64,000 nt of DNA from Noviherbaspirillum aridicola (GTDB lineage: Bacteria; Pseudomonadota; Gammaproteobacteria; Burkholderiales; Burkholderiaceae_D), in contig NZ_BPMK01000015.1 of the NCBI RefSeq assembly GCF_019656455.1, positions 62,001 through 126,000 of the forward strand, in the 5' to 3' direction. Under the pieces are notes generated by a model, which did not search any database, was not told the origin of the DNA, and saw only the letters and a list, made by a program, of their open reading frames with translations. The position numbers were made by a program, and so were the translations under genes. This document shows positions 38,758-51,524 of this stretch, piece by piece (the first letter of the stretch is position 1; each line of letters opens with the position of its first letter).

Positions 38758-39777
38758 ATGCAACTCGATCACCGCGCTCAAACCCTGCTCAAGGCACTTG
38801 TCGAAAGATACATTGCCGACGGCCAGCCTGTCGGCTCGCGGGCGTTGTCGAAAATTTCCGGACTCGACCTGTCCCCCGCGACCATCCGCAACATCATGGC
38901 CGACCTGGAGGAAATGGGGTTCGTCGCCAGCCCGCACACCTCGGCCGGCCGGGTGCCGACGCCGCGCGGTTACCGCCTGTTCGTCGACACCCTGCTGACG
39001 GTACAGGCGATCGACGAGAGCGCGCTGGAATCGAAGCTGCAGCTGCAGCTGCAGAACAAGACGCCGCAGAAGATCATCGCCAATGCGGCCCAGGTGCTGT
39101 CGTCGCTGTCGCAGTTCGCCGGCGTGGTGCTGACGCCGCGCCATGACTCGACCTTCCAGCAGATCGAGTTTCTGCGGCTGTCCGAAAAGCGGATCCTGCT
39201 GGTGATCGTGTCGCCCAACGGCGATGTGCAGAATCGCCTGCTGATCACCGAGTGCGACTATTCCCCGGCCCAGCTGATCCAGGCCGCGAACTATATCAAC
39301 CAGCACTACGCCGGCCACAGCTTCGACGAAGTGCGCACCCACCTGCAGGGGGAGCTGCGCCAGCTGCGCGACGACATGACCGCGCTGATGCAGGCCGCGG
39401 TGGAGGCCGGCAGCGACGCGCTGGCGGAAGACGACGGGGTGGTGATTTCGGGCGAGCGCAATCTGCTCAGCGTCAGCGACCTGGCCTCGAACATGACTTC
39501 GCTGCGCAAGCTGTTCGACCTGTTCGAGCAGAAGACCGGCCTGATGCAGCTGCTCGACATGTCGAGCAAGGCGACCGGCGTCCAGATCTTCATCGGCGGC
39601 GAGTCGCAGCTGGTGCCGGTGGAAGAGATGAGCCTGGTGACCGCGCCTTATGGCGTCAATGGGAAGGTGGTCGGCACGCTCGGCGTGATCGGCCCCACCC
39701 GCATGGCGTATGAACGCGTGATCCCGATCGTCGACATCACCGCCAAGCTGCTGTCGAGCGCGCTCAGCCATTCCTGA
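38758..39777 (+). CDS. hrcA: heat-inducible transcription repressor HrcA
   Basis: HrcA (339 aa) represses chaperone operons by binding CIRCE elements and needs GroEL for activity. The winged-helix N-terminus reads [40 protein letters not shown] in overlapping conserved blocks, followed by [20 protein letters not shown]. The GAF-like core and the C-terminal [19 protein letters not shown] block are complete. No CIRCE sequence is visible near grpE or dnaK here, so its targets (usually groESL) lie outside the window. Confidence 0.96.
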   Translation: MQLDHRAQTLLKALVERYIADGQPVGSRALSKISGLDLSPATIRNIMADLEEMGFVASPHTSAGRVPTPRGYRLFVDTLLTVQAIDESALESKLQLQLQNKTPQKIIANAAQVLSSLSQFAGVVLTPRHDSTFQQIEFLRLSEKRILLVIVSPNGDVQNRLLITECDYSPAQLIQAANYINQHYAGHSFDEVRTHLQGELRQLRDDMTALMQAAVEAGSDALAEDDGVVISGERNLLSVSDLASNMTSLRKLFDLFEQKTGLMQLLDMSSKATGVQIFIGGESQLVPVEEMSLVTAPYGVNGKVVGTLGVIGPTRMAYERVIPIVDITAKLLSSALSHS

Positions 39778-39813
39778 TCGCGGATTGGCCGGCAATGCCG
39801 CCGGCCCTGAATG

Positions 39814-40245
39814 CTAGCGGTTGCGATGCGGGCAGTCGGTCTTGGTGCAGTGCCCGTAGAGCGCCAGCGCGTGCTCGGATATCGAGAAGCCGCGCTCGGC
39901 GGCGATCTGCTGCTGGCGCTTCTCGATCTCGTCGTCGTAGAACTCCTCCACCCTGCCGCAGTCGAGGCAGACCAGGTGGTCATGGTGCGAACCCTGGTTA
40001 AGCTCGAACACCGCCTTGCCGGTTTCGAAGTGATTGCGGTGCAGCAGGCCCGCCTGCTCGAACTGGGTGAGCACCCGGTAGACCGTGGCCAGCCCCACAT
40101 CCATGTTATCGGCGAGCAGAATCTTGTAGACGTCCTCGGCGCTCAGGTGGCGCACCGGACTATTCTGGAAAATTTCGAGGATCTTCAGCCGCGGCAGGGT
40201 CGCCTTGAGTCCGCTGGCTTTCAGATCGGATGAGTTGCTTGGCAT
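39814..40245 (-). CDS. fur: ferric uptake regulator Fur
   Basis: Fur (143 aa) represses iron-uptake genes with Fe(II). It has the DNA-binding domain start [45 protein letters not shown], metal-site [18 protein letters not shown] (HHDH plus CxxC) and terminal [11 protein letters not shown]. The start [14 protein letters not shown] gives normal length; an in-frame ATG 20 codons upstream is less likely. It is divergent from bamE, the common fur-bamE (smpA) arrangement. No clear Fur box was found in the 77-base gap. Confidence 0.96.
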   Translation of the reverse strand: MPSNSSDLKASGLKATLPRLKILEIFQNSPVRHLSAEDVYKILLADNMDVGLATVYRVLTQFEQAGLLHRNHFETGKAVFELNQGSHHDHLVCLDCGRVEEFYDDEIEKRQQQIAAERGFSISEHALALYGHCTKTDCPHRNR

Positions 40246-40322
40246 GTTGATGTTCGGAATGCGGTTATCTGCTTTATCATATAGCGTTTTGCCGTTCCTG
40301 CTCAACGAATTGAGACTTCACC

Positions 40323-40898
40323 ATGCAAATGTCGTCCGTCCGCACTGACCGCACTCCCGCCGCCGCCGGCGCGCTGGTGCTCGCGCTGGCCACGCTCATG
40401 GCGGGCTGCGCGTCGAAGAACCCGCTGATCGACGAACCCGCTCCCGCGGCAAAGGCCGCTCCGGCCGCCCCGGCCGTTTCCGCCGCGCCCGCCACCGCGA
40501 GCGCCGCGCCCGCCGCCGCCGACACTTCCGCCGGCACCGTGGTGCAGAGCGGCCCGACCGGCATCTACCGCTTCCTCGGCTTCCTCGCCCCGTACCGCAT
40601 CGAGATCCAGCAGGGCAATTTCGTCTCGCGGGAAGCGGTGGCGCAACTGGAAGAAGGCATGAAACGGCCAGAAGGCGTGACGCGCGAACAGGTGCGCTTC
40701 GTGCTCGGCACGCCGCTGCTGACCGACCCCTTCCATGCCGATCGCTGGGACTATGTCTTCCGCCTGAAGAAGCGCAGCGGCGAAGTGATCGCGAGCCGGG
40801 TGACGGCGTATTTCGAAGGCAACCGTCTGGCGCGCATCGAAGGCGACAAGCTGCCGACCGAGCAGGAATACCTCGGCCTGATCGCCGGCAGCAAGTAA
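40323..40898 (+). CDS. bamE: outer-membrane assembly lipoprotein BamE
   Basis: A 191-residue lipoprotein of the BAM complex, which folds beta-barrel proteins into the outer membrane. The signal peptide ends in lipobox LMAGC (Cys near 29). A long Ala/Pro linker (about 40-75) precedes the SmpA_OmlA domain: [31 protein letters not shown] and [11 protein letters not shown]. The linker is longer than in the compact enterobacterial protein. Next to fur, as in many betaproteobacteria; dapB follows after 11 bases. Confidence 0.93.
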   Translation: MQMSSVRTDRTPAAAGALVLALATLMAGCASKNPLIDEPAPAAKAAPAAPAVSAAPATASAAPAAADTSAGTVVQSGPTGIYRFLGFLAPYRIEIQQGNFVSREAVAQLEEGMKRPEGVTREQVRFVLGTPLLTDPFHADRWDYVFRLKKRSGEVIASRVTAYFEGNRLARIEGDKLPTEQEYLGLIAGSK

Positions 40899-40909
40899 GG
40901 AGCGCGACC

Positions 40910-41716
40910 ATGACCACTCTGAACATCGCGGTGGCCGGCGCCTCCGGGCGCATGGGCCGCATGCTGATCGAAACCATCACCGCCGCCGATGATGCGCGCC
41001 TGGCCGGCGCGCTCGACGTCGCCGGCGCACCCGGCATCGGCAGCGACGCCGCCGCCTTCCTCGGCAAGCCGGCCGGCGTGACGATCGAAAGCGAACTCGC
41101 GAAGGGACTCGCCAATGCGGGCTACCTGATCGATTTCACCCGGCCCGAGGGCACGCTGCACCATCTCGAATACTGCGCCAGCCACGGCATCAAGATGATC
41201 ATCGGCACCACCGGCTTCGACGAGGCGGGCAAGGCCGCGATCGCCGCGGCCGCGCAAAAGACCGCGATCGTCTTCGCGCCCAACATGAGCGTTGGCGTGA
41301 ACGTCACGCTCAAGCTGCTGGAGATGGCGGCGAAGAGCTTCTCGCACGGCTACGACATCGAGATCGTCGAAGCGCATCACCGCCACAAGGTCGACGCACC
41401 CTCGGGCACCGCGCTGAAGATGGGCGAGGTGATCGCCGACGCGCTCGGCCGCGACCTGAAGCAGTGCGCGGTGTACGCGCGCGAAGGCGTGACCGGCGAG
41501 CGCGATCCGTCCTCGATCGGTTTCGCCACCATCCGCGGCGGCGACATCGTGGGCGACCATACCGTGCTGTTCGCCGGCATCGGCGAGCGCATCGAGATCA
41601 GCCACAAATCCTCCAGCCGCCTCAGCTACGCCCACGGCAGCCTGCGCGCGGCGCGCTTCCTCGCCGACAGGCAGACCGGCCTGTACGACATGCAGGACGT
41701 GCTCGGCCTGCGCTGA
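40910..41716 (+). CDS. dapB: 4-hydroxy-tetrahydrodipicolinate reductase
   Basis: DapB (268 aa) catalyses the NAD(P)H-dependent reduction in the diaminopimelate/lysine pathway. The Rossmann start is [46 protein letters not shown] and the substrate-binding catalytic block [20 protein letters not shown] near residue 155 are present, as is the C-terminal [16 protein letters not shown]-like end. Complete. Probably cotranscribed with bamE. Confidence 0.97.
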   Translation: MTTLNIAVAGASGRMGRMLIETITAADDARLAGALDVAGAPGIGSDAAAFLGKPAGVTIESELAKGLANAGYLIDFTRPEGTLHHLEYCASHGIKMIIGTTGFDEAGKAAIAAAAQKTAIVFAPNMSVGVNVTLKLLEMAAKSFSHGYDIEIVEAHHRHKVDAPSGTALKMGEVIADALGRDLKQCAVYAREGVTGERDPSSIGFATIRGGDIVGDHTVLFAGIGERIEISHKSSSRLSYAHGSLRAARFLADRQTGLYDMQDVLGLR

Positions 41717-41727
41717 GACCTGCTCCG

Positions 41728-41754
41728 CATCGCCCCGGCCGCGCCGGGGCGATG
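41728..41754 (+). terminator. GC-rich hairpin after dapB
   Basis: A perfect 11-bp stem CATCGCCCCGG / CCGGGGCGATG with a 5-base loop, 11 bases past the dapB stop, but without a following T-run. It may aid rho-dependent termination or protect the 3' end. Confidence 0.55.
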
Positions 41755-41755
41755 A

Positions 41756-44539
<2,784 letters not shown>

Positions 44540-44544
44540 CGGAG

Positions 44545-45045
44545 ATGCCGATGAAACGCCGCGCCGCCCTGCTCTCGCTTTCCGCGCTCGCCCTCTCCGC
44601 CTGCGGCTTCCAGCTGCGCGGCACCGGGGGGCGCGGCGTGATTCCCTTCAAGTCGGTTCATCTCGGCGCCGGTACCGGCGGCCGGCTCGGCACCGAGTTG
44701 CGCCGCTACCTGCGCGCCAGCGACATCGAGCTGACGGCGGAACCCAAGAATGCCGAAGCCGTCATCGACATCCTGTCCGAGCGCCAGTCGCGCGCGACGA
44801 TTTCCCTGAATTCCCAGGGACGGGTGCGGGACTACTCGATCTTCTACAACGTGGTGTTCCGGGTCAATGACGGCAGCGGCCGCGAGCTGATCCCGTCCAG
44901 CACGATCACGCTCAAGCGCGACCTCACCTTCAACGAGTCGCAGGTGATCGCCAAGGAAAAGGAAGAAGAAATGCTGTACCGCGACATGCAGTCGGACGTG
45001 GTGCAGCAGATCCTGCGCCGCCTGTCGGCGGTCAACCGGAGCTGA
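44545..45045 (+). CDS. lptE: LPS-assembly lipoprotein LptE
   Basis: A 166-residue lipoprotein that plugs and stabilises the LptD barrel for LPS export. The signal peptide has lipobox ALSAC near residue 20, then GFQLRGTGGRG, the family's opening. The strand/helix domain continues to MQSDVVQQILRRLSAV. An alternative ATG two codons later (MKRRAALL) is equally possible. The leuS-lptE-holA order is standard in proteobacteria. Confidence 0.93.
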   Translation: MPMKRRAALLSLSALALSACGFQLRGTGGRGVIPFKSVHLGAGTGGRLGTELRRYLRASDIELTAEPKNAEAVIDILSERQSRATISLNSQGRVRDYSIFYNVVFRVNDGSGRELIPSSTITLKRDLTFNESQVIAKEKEEEMLYRDMQSDVVQQILRRLSAVNRS

Positions 45046-45052
45046 CGAGGCC

Positions 45053-46069
45053 ATGCAGTTGCGGCTGGATGCGCTCGATGCGCAATTGTCGAAATCCCTG
45101 GCGCCGCTGTATGTGATCAGCAGCGACGAGCATCTGCTTGCGCTGGAGGCCGCCGACAAGATCCGCCGCGCCGCCCGGGCGCAGGGCTTCACCGAACGCG
45201 AAGTGCTGGTGGTCGAGCGCAGTTTCAAGTGGGGCGAGCTGCTGGCCGCGAACCAGTCGCAGTCGCTGTTCGGCGACCGCAAGCTGATCGAGCTGCGCAT
45301 CCCGACCGGCAAGCCCGGCAAGGATGGCGGCCAGGCGCTGCAGGATTACGCCGCCTCGCTCAGCCCCGACAACCTGACGCTCATCACCCTGCCGAGGCTC
45401 GACTGGCAGACCGGCAAGAGCGCCTGGGTCGCCGCGCTGCAGCGCGCCGCGGTGTATATCGAGATTCCGCTGGTCGAGCGCGCGCAGCTGCCGAACTGGA
45501 TCGGTGCCCGTCTCGCGGCGCAGAACCAGAGCATGGATCGCCAGAGCCTGGATTTCATCGCCGACCGCGTGGAAGGCAACCTGCTCGCCGCGCACCAGGA
45601 AATCCAGAAACTCGCCCTGCTCCACCCGGCCGGCAAGCTCGGCTTCGAGCAGGTGCAGGACGCGGTGCTCAATGTCGCCCGCTATGACGTCTTCAAGCTC
45701 AATGAGGCGATGCTTGCCGGCGACAGCGCGCGCCTGGTGCGCATGATCGAGGGCCTCAAGGGCGAAGGCGAGGCGCTGCCGCTGGTGCTGTGGGCGATGG
45801 CGGAAGAGATCCGCACCCTGCTGCGCCTGAAGGCCGGCGCCGCCGACGGCAGGCCGCTCGGCGTCCTGATGAAGGAATACCGGATCTGGGGTCCGCGCGA
45901 AAAGCTGATGGAGCCGGCGCTGCGCCGCCTGCGTCTGCCGCTGCTGGAGTCCGCGCTGCGGGAGGCGGCGCAAATCGATAAGATGGTCAAGGGCTTGCGC
46001 GCCAGGGCTTACGCCGGCGACGCATGGGATGCGCTGCTGCAGCTGGGCCTGAAGCTGGCGCGCGGCTGA
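45053..46069 (+). CDS. holA: DNA polymerase III delta subunit
   Basis: HolA (338 aa) is the clamp-loader subunit that opens the beta ring. It has [21 protein letters not shown] at the start, [28 protein letters not shown], and the [16 protein letters not shown] helix near 180, with the C-terminal collar domain. No Walker motif is expected. It follows lptE by 7 bases; proA follows 29 bases on. Confidence 0.94.
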   Translation: MQLRLDALDAQLSKSLAPLYVISSDEHLLALEAADKIRRAARAQGFTEREVLVVERSFKWGELLAANQSQSLFGDRKLIELRIPTGKPGKDGGQALQDYAASLSPDNLTLITLPRLDWQTGKSAWVAALQRAAVYIEIPLVERAQLPNWIGARLAAQNQSMDRQSLDFIADRVEGNLLAAHQEIQKLALLHPAGKLGFEQVQDAVLNVARYDVFKLNEAMLAGDSARLVRMIEGLKGEGEALPLVLWAMAEEIRTLLRLKAGAADGRPLGVLMKEYRIWGPREKLMEPALRRLRLPLLESALREAAQIDKMVKGLRARAYAGDAWDALLQLGLKLARG

Positions 46070-46098
46070 AGAGAATACGAAGAGACTGGTCGGAGCAT

Positions 46099-47364
46099 AT
46101 GGACATCAAGCACTACATGACGGAAGTCGGCCGGCGCGCCCGCGCCGCCTCGCGCGCGATGGCGAAAGCCGATACCCGCGCCAAGAACCAGGCGCTGCTG
46201 CTGATCGCCGCCGCCATCCGGCGCGAGGCCGATGCGCTGCGCGCTGCCAACCAGCGCGATCTCGAGGCCGCCCGCGCCAACGGCCTGGCCGAGGCGATGC
46301 TCGACCGGCTGACCCTGTCGGACAAGGCGATCGCCACCATGGCGGAAGGCCTGGAGCAGATCGCCGGCCTGCCCGATCCGATCGGCGAGATTTCCAACAT
46401 GAAGTACCGGCCCACCGGCATCCAGGTCGGACAGATGCGGGTACCGCTGGGCGTCATCGGCATCATCTATGAGGCGCGGCCGAACGTGACCGTGGACGCG
46501 GCCGGCCTGTGCATCAAGAGCGGCAACGCGACCATCCTGCGCGGCGGCTCCGAGGCGATCCATTGCAACCAGGCGCTGGCAAAGCTGGTCAAGGAAGGCC
46601 TGGCAGGCGCAGGTTTGCCTCAGGACGCGGTGCAGATCGTCGAGACCACCGACCGCGCCGCCGTCGGCGAGCTGATCACCATGCCCGAATATGTGGACGT
46701 GATCGTGCCGCGCGGCGGCAAGGGCCTGATCGAGCGGCTGATCCGCGAGTCCCGGGTGCCGATGATCAAGCATCTCGACGGCATCTGCCATGTCTACATC
46801 GACGACATGGCCGACATCGACAAGGCGCTGAAGATTGCCTTCAACGCCAAGTGCCACCGCTACGGCACCTGCAACACGATGGAAACCCTGCTGGTCGCGC
46901 GCGGCATCGCCGCCGAAGTGCTGCCGGGGCTCGCCGCACTGTATGCGGGCAAGGAAGTCGAGCTGCGCGCCGATGCGCAGGCCAGGGAGATTCTCGCCGG
47001 CTATCCCCGCCTGGCCGAGGCCAGCGAGGAGGACTGGGGCACCGAGTATCTGGCCCCCATCCTCGCGGTCAAGATCGTGGACGGCGTGGACGAGGCGATC
47101 ACCCACATCAACACCTGGTCGTCGCAGCATACCGATGCGATCGTGACCGAGGACTACAGCCGGGCGATGCGCTTCCTGCGCGAAGTCGACTCCGCCTCGG
47201 TGATGGTCAATGCCTCGACGCGTTTCGCCGACGGCTTTGAATACGGACTCGGCGCCGAGATCGGCATTTCCAACGACAAGCTGCATGCGCGCGGCCCGGT
47301 CGGCCTCGAAGGCCTGACCTCGCTGAAGTACGTGGTGTTCGGCCACGGCGAAGTGCGGGAGTAG
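46099..47364 (+). CDS. proA: gamma-glutamyl phosphate reductase
   Basis: ProA (421 aa) makes glutamate-5-semialdehyde in proline synthesis using NADPH. Motifs are [42 protein letters not shown], the catalytic Cys in [14 protein letters not shown] near residue 257, and [30 protein letters not shown]-type sequence near the end. The start [11 protein letters not shown] (46099) has CGGAG a few bases upstream; the 25-codon extension before it is not conserved. Confidence 0.97.
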   Translation: MDIKHYMTEVGRRARAASRAMAKADTRAKNQALLLIAAAIRREADALRAANQRDLEAARANGLAEAMLDRLTLSDKAIATMAEGLEQIAGLPDPIGEISNMKYRPTGIQVGQMRVPLGVIGIIYEARPNVTVDAAGLCIKSGNATILRGGSEAIHCNQALAKLVKEGLAGAGLPQDAVQIVETTDRAAVGELITMPEYVDVIVPRGGKGLIERLIRESRVPMIKHLDGICHVYIDDMADIDKALKIAFNAKCHRYGTCNTMETLLVARGIAAEVLPGLAALYAGKEVELRADAQAREILAGYPRLAEASEEDWGTEYLAPILAVKIVDGVDEAITHINTWSSQHTDAIVTEDYSRAMRFLREVDSASVMVNASTRFADGFEYGLGAEIGISNDKLHARGPVGLEGLTSLKYVVFGHGEVRE

Positions 47365-47366
47365 CA

Positions 47367-47795
47367 ATGGCTTACCTCTGGGTCAAGGCGCTGCACCTGT
47401 TCTTCGTCGCATCCTGGTTCGCCGGCCTGTTCTATCTGCCGCGCATCTTCGTCAACCTGGCGATGGAAAGCGAACCGGCTGCCAATGCGCGGCTGTTGCT
47501 GATGGCGCGCAAGCTGTACCGCTTCATGGGCATGCTGGCACTGCCGGCGCTGGCGCTCGGGCTCTGGCTGTGGCTCGGCTACGGCGTCGGCAAGGGCCCG
47601 GGCAACGGCTGGCTGCATGCGAAGCTGGCGCTGGTGGTGCTGCTGATCGGCTATCACCATGCCTGCGGCTCGCTGCTGAAGAAATTCGAGCGCGGCGCCA
47701 ACACGCGCAGCCACAAGTGGTTCCGCTGGTTCAACGAAGTGCCGGCGCTGGTGCTGCTGGCGGTCGTGATTCTGGTGATCGTCAAGCCATTCTGA
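47367..47795 (+). CDS. hemJ: protoporphyrinogen IX oxidase HemJ
   Basis: A 142-residue membrane protein with four helices, matching HemJ: WVKALHLFFVASWFAGLFYLP, with the essential His10, and later LHAKLALVVLLIGYHHACG and SHKWFRWFNEVPALVLL. HemJ oxidises protoporphyrinogen IX in haem synthesis. The sequence overlaps conceptually with older CopD-like labels. It lies 2 bases after proA and 46 bases before a methyltransferase gene. Confidence 0.9.
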   Translation: MAYLWVKALHLFFVASWFAGLFYLPRIFVNLAMESEPAANARLLLMARKLYRFMGMLALPALALGLWLWLGYGVGKGPGNGWLHAKLALVVLLIGYHHACGSLLKKFERGANTRSHKWFRWFNEVPALVLLAVVILVIVKPF

Positions 47796-47841
47796 ATGTC
47801 TAACGCCGGATTTCCGGCACAACGGATAAAAGGTACTCCGC

Positions 47842-49047
47842 ATGTCTTATTCCTATTTCTGCCCCTGCCCGCGCGGCATGGAGGCGGCGCTCGCCGAAGA
47901 AATCGGCGAAGTCGCGCAAGCCAGCAGCACGCTGAAGGTCCACAAGCAGGTGCCGGGCGGCGTGCACTGCTCCGGCTCGCTGTCGGACAGTTACCGGCTG
48001 AACCTGCATTCCCGCATCGCCTCGCGCATCCTGCTGCGCATCGCCCAGGGCAGCTATGTCAATGAAAACGACATCTACGATCTGACGCTGGCGCAGGCCT
48101 GGGAAGAATGGTTTCCGGTCGAACGCACGATCCGCGTCGATCTCAATGCGATCAAGTCGCCGCTCAAGAGCCTGGAATTCACCACGCTCAAGATCAAGGA
48201 CGCCGTCTGCGACCGCTTCCGCGACCTGTACGGCAAGCGGCCCTCGGTCAATACCCGCACGCCCGACGTGCGGATCGCCGGCTTTCTGGACGCGAACAAC
48301 TACACCGTCTACCTCGACACTTCCGGCGAGGCGCTGTTCAAGCGCGGCTGGCGGCAGGAAACCGGCGACGCGCCGCTGCGCGAAAATCTGGCGGCCGGCC
48401 TGCTGCGGGTCTCGGGCTGGAAACCGGGAACGGTATTGCTCGATCCCATGTGCGGCTCGGGCACCATCCTGATCGAGGCGGCGCAGATTCTGGCCGGCAT
48501 CCCGTCCGGCATGAACCGCGGCTTCGCGTTCGAGAAATTCCAGGATTTCAACGCCGCCGAATGGCAGGCCATCAAGGGCGAGGTGAAACTCAACCCGCTG
48601 CCGACCGAGCCCACGCTGTTCGGCAGCGACATCTCCGGCGACATGATCGTCATGACCCGCAACAATCTGCGCAATGCCGGCATCCGCTTCGAGGTGCCGC
48701 TCAAGCAGATCGAGGCGCAGGAAATCCGCCCGCCGTCCTCGGTGCCCGGCATCATCCTCGCCAATCCGCCGTATGGCGAGCGGATCGGCGTGCGCGGCGA
48801 CCGCTCGCAGGCGCCGGATGAACTCGCGACCGCTTTCTACAGCGCCTTCAGCGCCACCCTCAAGCAGCGTTTCGCCGGCTGGCAGGTCTTCCTGTTCACC
48901 GCCGATCTCGGCCTGCCGAAGATGCTGCGCCTGAAGGAATCGCGCAAGACGCCCTTCTTCAACGGCGCGCTGGAATGCCGGCTGTTCCGCTTCGACATGG
49001 TGGCCGGCTTCAACCGCCGCGAGGAAGCGAAGCCCAGGGCAGGCTGA
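47842..49047 (+). CDS. THUMP-domain class I rRNA guanine-N2 methyltransferase (RlmL-like)
   Basis: A 401-residue enzyme. The N-terminal ferredoxin-like and THUMP region (SYFCPCPRGMEAALAEEIGE, then about 60-170 with RTPDVRIAGFLD) is followed by a Rossmann methyltransferase with DPMCGSGTILIEAAQIL near residue 200, FGSDISGDMI and the catalytic LANPPYGERIG near 305. It corresponds to the RlmL/YcbY N-terminal half that makes m2G2445 in 23S rRNA; the RlmK half of the E. coli fusion is absent, as usual outside gammaproteobacteria. Confidence 0.9.
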   Translation: MSYSYFCPCPRGMEAALAEEIGEVAQASSTLKVHKQVPGGVHCSGSLSDSYRLNLHSRIASRILLRIAQGSYVNENDIYDLTLAQAWEEWFPVERTIRVDLNAIKSPLKSLEFTTLKIKDAVCDRFRDLYGKRPSVNTRTPDVRIAGFLDANNYTVYLDTSGEALFKRGWRQETGDAPLRENLAAGLLRVSGWKPGTVLLDPMCGSGTILIEAAQILAGIPSGMNRGFAFEKFQDFNAAEWQAIKGEVKLNPLPTEPTLFGSDISGDMIVMTRNNLRNAGIRFEVPLKQIEAQEIRPPSSVPGIILANPPYGERIGVRGDRSQAPDELATAFYSAFSATLKQRFAGWQVFLFTADLGLPKMLRLKESRKTPFFNGALECRLFRFDMVAGFNRREEAKPRAG

Positions 49048-49058
49048 GACCGCGCCGC

Positions 49059-49078
49059 GCCCGGCAGTCGTGCCGGGC
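49059..49078 (+). terminator. hairpin after the RlmL-like gene
   Basis: A perfect 8-bp stem GCCCGGCA / TGCCGGGC with loop GTCG, 11 bases past the stop. The T-rich stretch after it is interrupted, so termination strength is uncertain. Confidence 0.5.
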
Positions 49079-49128
49079 TTGCGCTATCCTCTTTGTTTTC
49101 CATCGGCCCATAAACTCAGGAGACAAAC

Positions 49129-50598
49129 ATGGCCAGCAGCATTCCCGCACTCAAGGACGCATCCCTGCTCCGCGACCAGGCATATCTGAACGGCGCCTGG
49201 GTCAATGCGGAAACCCGTTTCGACGTCACCAATCCCGCCGATGGCGCGACGCTCTGCTCGGTGCCGAACATGGGCGCCGCCGAGGCCGAGCGCGCGATCG
49301 CCGCCGCGCAGGCGGCGTTCCCCGCCTGGGCCGCCAAGACCGGCAAGGAGCGTGCGGCGGTGATGCGCAAGTGGTTCGACCTGATGCTCGCCAATGCCGA
49401 CGATCTGGCCGCGCTGATGACCGCAGAACAGGGCAAGCCGCTGCCGGAAGCCAAGGGCGAAGTCGCCTACGGCGCCAGCTTCGTCGAATGGTTCGCGGAA
49501 GAGGCCAAGCGGGTGTCGGGCGACGTGATGTCGACGACCTGGAGCGACAAGCGCATGGTGGTGCTGCGCCAGCCGATCGGTGTGTGCGCGGCGATCACGC
49601 CCTGGAACTTCCCGATCGCGATGATCACCCGCAAGGTCGCGCCGGCCATGGCCGCCGGCTGCACCATCGTCATCAAGCCGGCCGAGCAGACCCCGCTGTC
49701 GGCGCTGGCGCTGGCCGAACTCGCGCAGCGCGCCGGCGTGCCGGCGGGTGTCATCAATATCATCACCGCCGACGCCGAACACTCGATCGAGGTCGGCAAG
49801 GTGCTGTGCGACAGCACCGTCGTGCGCCACCTGTCCTTCACCGGCTCCACCCCGGTCGGCCGCATTCTGATGCGACAGTCGGCACCGACGGTCAAGAAGC
49901 TCGCGCTCGAACTCGGCGGCCATGCGCCCTTCATCGTGTTCGACGATGCCGATCTCGACGCCGCGGTCGAGGGCGCCCTGGTGTCCAAGTACCGCAACGC
50001 CGGCCAGACCTGCGTCTGCACCAATCGCATCTATGCGCATGAATCGATCTACGACGCCTTCGTCGCGAAACTGGCCGAGGGCGCGCGCAAGATCAAGGTG
50101 GGCAACGGCTTCGAGCCCGGCGTCAACCAGGGCCCGCTGATCGACGAACAGGCGGTGGCCAAGGTCAACGAACATGTGTCCGACGCGCTGTCCAAGGGGG
50201 CGAAACTGCTCGCGGGCGGCCGCACGCACGCGCTCGGCGGCCGCTTCTACGAACCGACCGTGCTGGCCGACACCACGCCCGACATGCTGGTGATGAACGA
50301 AGAGACCTTCGGCCCGGTGGCCGCCGTCACCCGCTTCTCCACCGAGGAAGAAGCGATCGCCGCCGCCAACGCCACCGACTTCGGCCTGGCCAGCTATTTC
50401 TACTCGCGCGATATCGGCCGCGTGTGGCGGGTGGCGGAGAAGCTCGAATACGGCATGGTCGGCATCAATACCGGCATCATTTCCAACGAGGTCGCGCCCT
50501 TCGGCGGCGTCAAGCAGTCGGGTCTCGGACGCGAGGGGTCGAAGTACGGTATCGATGAATACCTGGAGATGAAATATCTCTGCATGGGCGGCATCTGA
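49129..50598 (+). CDS. gabD: succinate-semialdehyde dehydrogenase
   Basis: A 489-residue aldehyde dehydrogenase, best fitting GabD, which oxidises succinate semialdehyde to succinate. Motifs are CAAITPWNFPIAMITRKVAPA, FTGSTPVGRILM, the catalytic Glu in LELGGHAPFIVFDDAD and nucleophile Cys in NAGQTCVCTNRIY near residue 300, and ending VKQSGLGREGSKYGIDEYLE. Substrate assignment rests on overall similarity. Preceded by a GGAGA ribosome site. Confidence 0.9.
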   Translation: MASSIPALKDASLLRDQAYLNGAWVNAETRFDVTNPADGATLCSVPNMGAAEAERAIAAAQAAFPAWAAKTGKERAAVMRKWFDLMLANADDLAALMTAEQGKPLPEAKGEVAYGASFVEWFAEEAKRVSGDVMSTTWSDKRMVVLRQPIGVCAAITPWNFPIAMITRKVAPAMAAGCTIVIKPAEQTPLSALALAELAQRAGVPAGVINIITADAEHSIEVGKVLCDSTVVRHLSFTGSTPVGRILMRQSAPTVKKLALELGGHAPFIVFDDADLDAAVEGALVSKYRNAGQTCVCTNRIYAHESIYDAFVAKLAEGARKIKVGNGFEPGVNQGPLIDEQAVAKVNEHVSDALSKGAKLLAGGRTHALGGRFYEPTVLADTTPDMLVMNEETFGPVAAVTRFSTEEEAIAAANATDFGLASYFYSRDIGRVWRVAEKLEYGMVGINTGIISNEVAPFGGVKQSGLGREGSKYGIDEYLEMKYLCMGGI

Positions 50599-50672
50599 GG
50601 ACGCGGGCAAGCCGGCGCAAGCGCCGCCAGGTTTGCCAACTTCCGCCAAACCCACGTAAAATGCCGCTTGCC

Positions 50673-50746
50673 GCGGGTGTAGCTCAATGGTAGAGCAGAA
50701 GCTTCCCAAGCTTACGACGAGGGTTCGATTCCCTTCACCCGCTCCA
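50673..50746 (+). tRNA. tRNA-Gly (anticodon CCC)
   Basis: Cloverleaf can be folded directly: acceptor GCGGGTG / CACCCGC, D arm GCTC-AATGGTA-GAGC, anticodon loop TTCCCAA (CCC), T arm AGGG-TTCGATT-CCCT, discriminator T and encoded CCA. It closely follows the E. coli tRNA-Gly(CCC) pattern. One apparent mismatch is at the outer pair of the anticodon stem. Confidence 0.95.
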
Positions 50747-50752
50747 GTACCG

Positions 50753-50774
50753 GGCACCGATCGGTGCCTTTTTT
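50753..50774 (+). terminator. terminator of tRNA-Gly
   Basis: Palindrome GGCACCGATCGGTGCC followed by six T residues, seven bases after the tRNA end, and 24 bases before the trmB start. Confidence 0.92.
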
Positions 50775-50797
50775 ATTTGCCGCTTCCGCCACACGCC

Positions 50798-51517
50798 ATG
50801 TCCGACCATCCGCCCGAAAACCCCGCCGGCCGCCAGATGCTGTACGACCCGACCGAACGCCGGATCCGCAGCTTCGTCACCCGCGCCGGCCGGCTGTCCA
50901 CGGCGCAGGCGCGCGCGCTGGAAGAACTCGGGCCGCGCTACTGCATCCCCTACGTCAAGCAGGAGACCGATTTCGACACCGCTTTCGGCGGCAGCGCGCC
51001 GCTGATCCTGGAGATCGGTTTCGGCATGGGCGACACGACCGCCGCCATCGCTGCCGGCATGCCGGACAAGCATTTCGTCGGCGTGGAAGTGCATACGCCC
51101 GGCGTGGGCAGCCTGCTCAAGCTGATCGGCGAACGGCAGCTGGAAAACCTGCGCATCATCCAGCACGACGCGGTGGAAGTCGTGACGCACATGGTGCGGC
51201 CGCAGAGCCTGGCCGGCGTGCATGTGTTCTTCCCCGATCCCTGGCACAAGGCGCGCCACAACAAGCGCCGGCTGATTCAGCCGCCCTTCGTCTCGCTGCT
51301 CGCCTCGCGCATCGCGCCCGGCGGCTACATTCATTGCGCGACCGACTGGCAGGACTATGCGGAACAGATGCTGCAGGTGCTGGGCGACGAGCCGACGCTG
51401 CGCAACACCGCCGACGGCTATGCGCCGCGCCCGGCCTACCGCCCGGTCACGAAGTTCGAGAACCGCGGCATCCGGCTCGGCCACGGGGTGTGGGACCTGG
51501 TGTTCGAAAAGCGCTAG
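50798..51517 (+). CDS. trmB: tRNA (guanine-N7-)-methyltransferase
   Basis: TrmB (239 aa) forms m7G46 in tRNA. Motifs are [35 protein letters not shown] (SAM site), [12 protein letters not shown], and the catalytic/tRNA block [18 protein letters not shown] with [13 protein letters not shown]. The start at MSDHPPEN is chosen as it follows the tRNA terminator; the frame is open back through the tRNA gene. The C-terminus [19 protein letters not shown] is standard. Confidence 0.96.
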   Translation: MSDHPPENPAGRQMLYDPTERRIRSFVTRAGRLSTAQARALEELGPRYCIPYVKQETDFDTAFGGSAPLILEIGFGMGDTTAAIAAGMPDKHFVGVEVHTPGVGSLLKLIGERQLENLRIIQHDAVEVVTHMVRPQSLAGVHVFFPDPWHKARHNKRRLIQPPFVSLLASRIAPGGYIHCATDWQDYAEQMLQVLGDEPTLRNTADGYAPRPAYRPVTKFENRGIRLGHGVWDLVFEKR

Positions 51518-51524
51518 GCGTCGC

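Noticed and set aside
40246-40322. Fur box for autoregulation between fur and bamE
   Set aside because: No stretch comes close to the GATAATGATAATCATTATC consensus.
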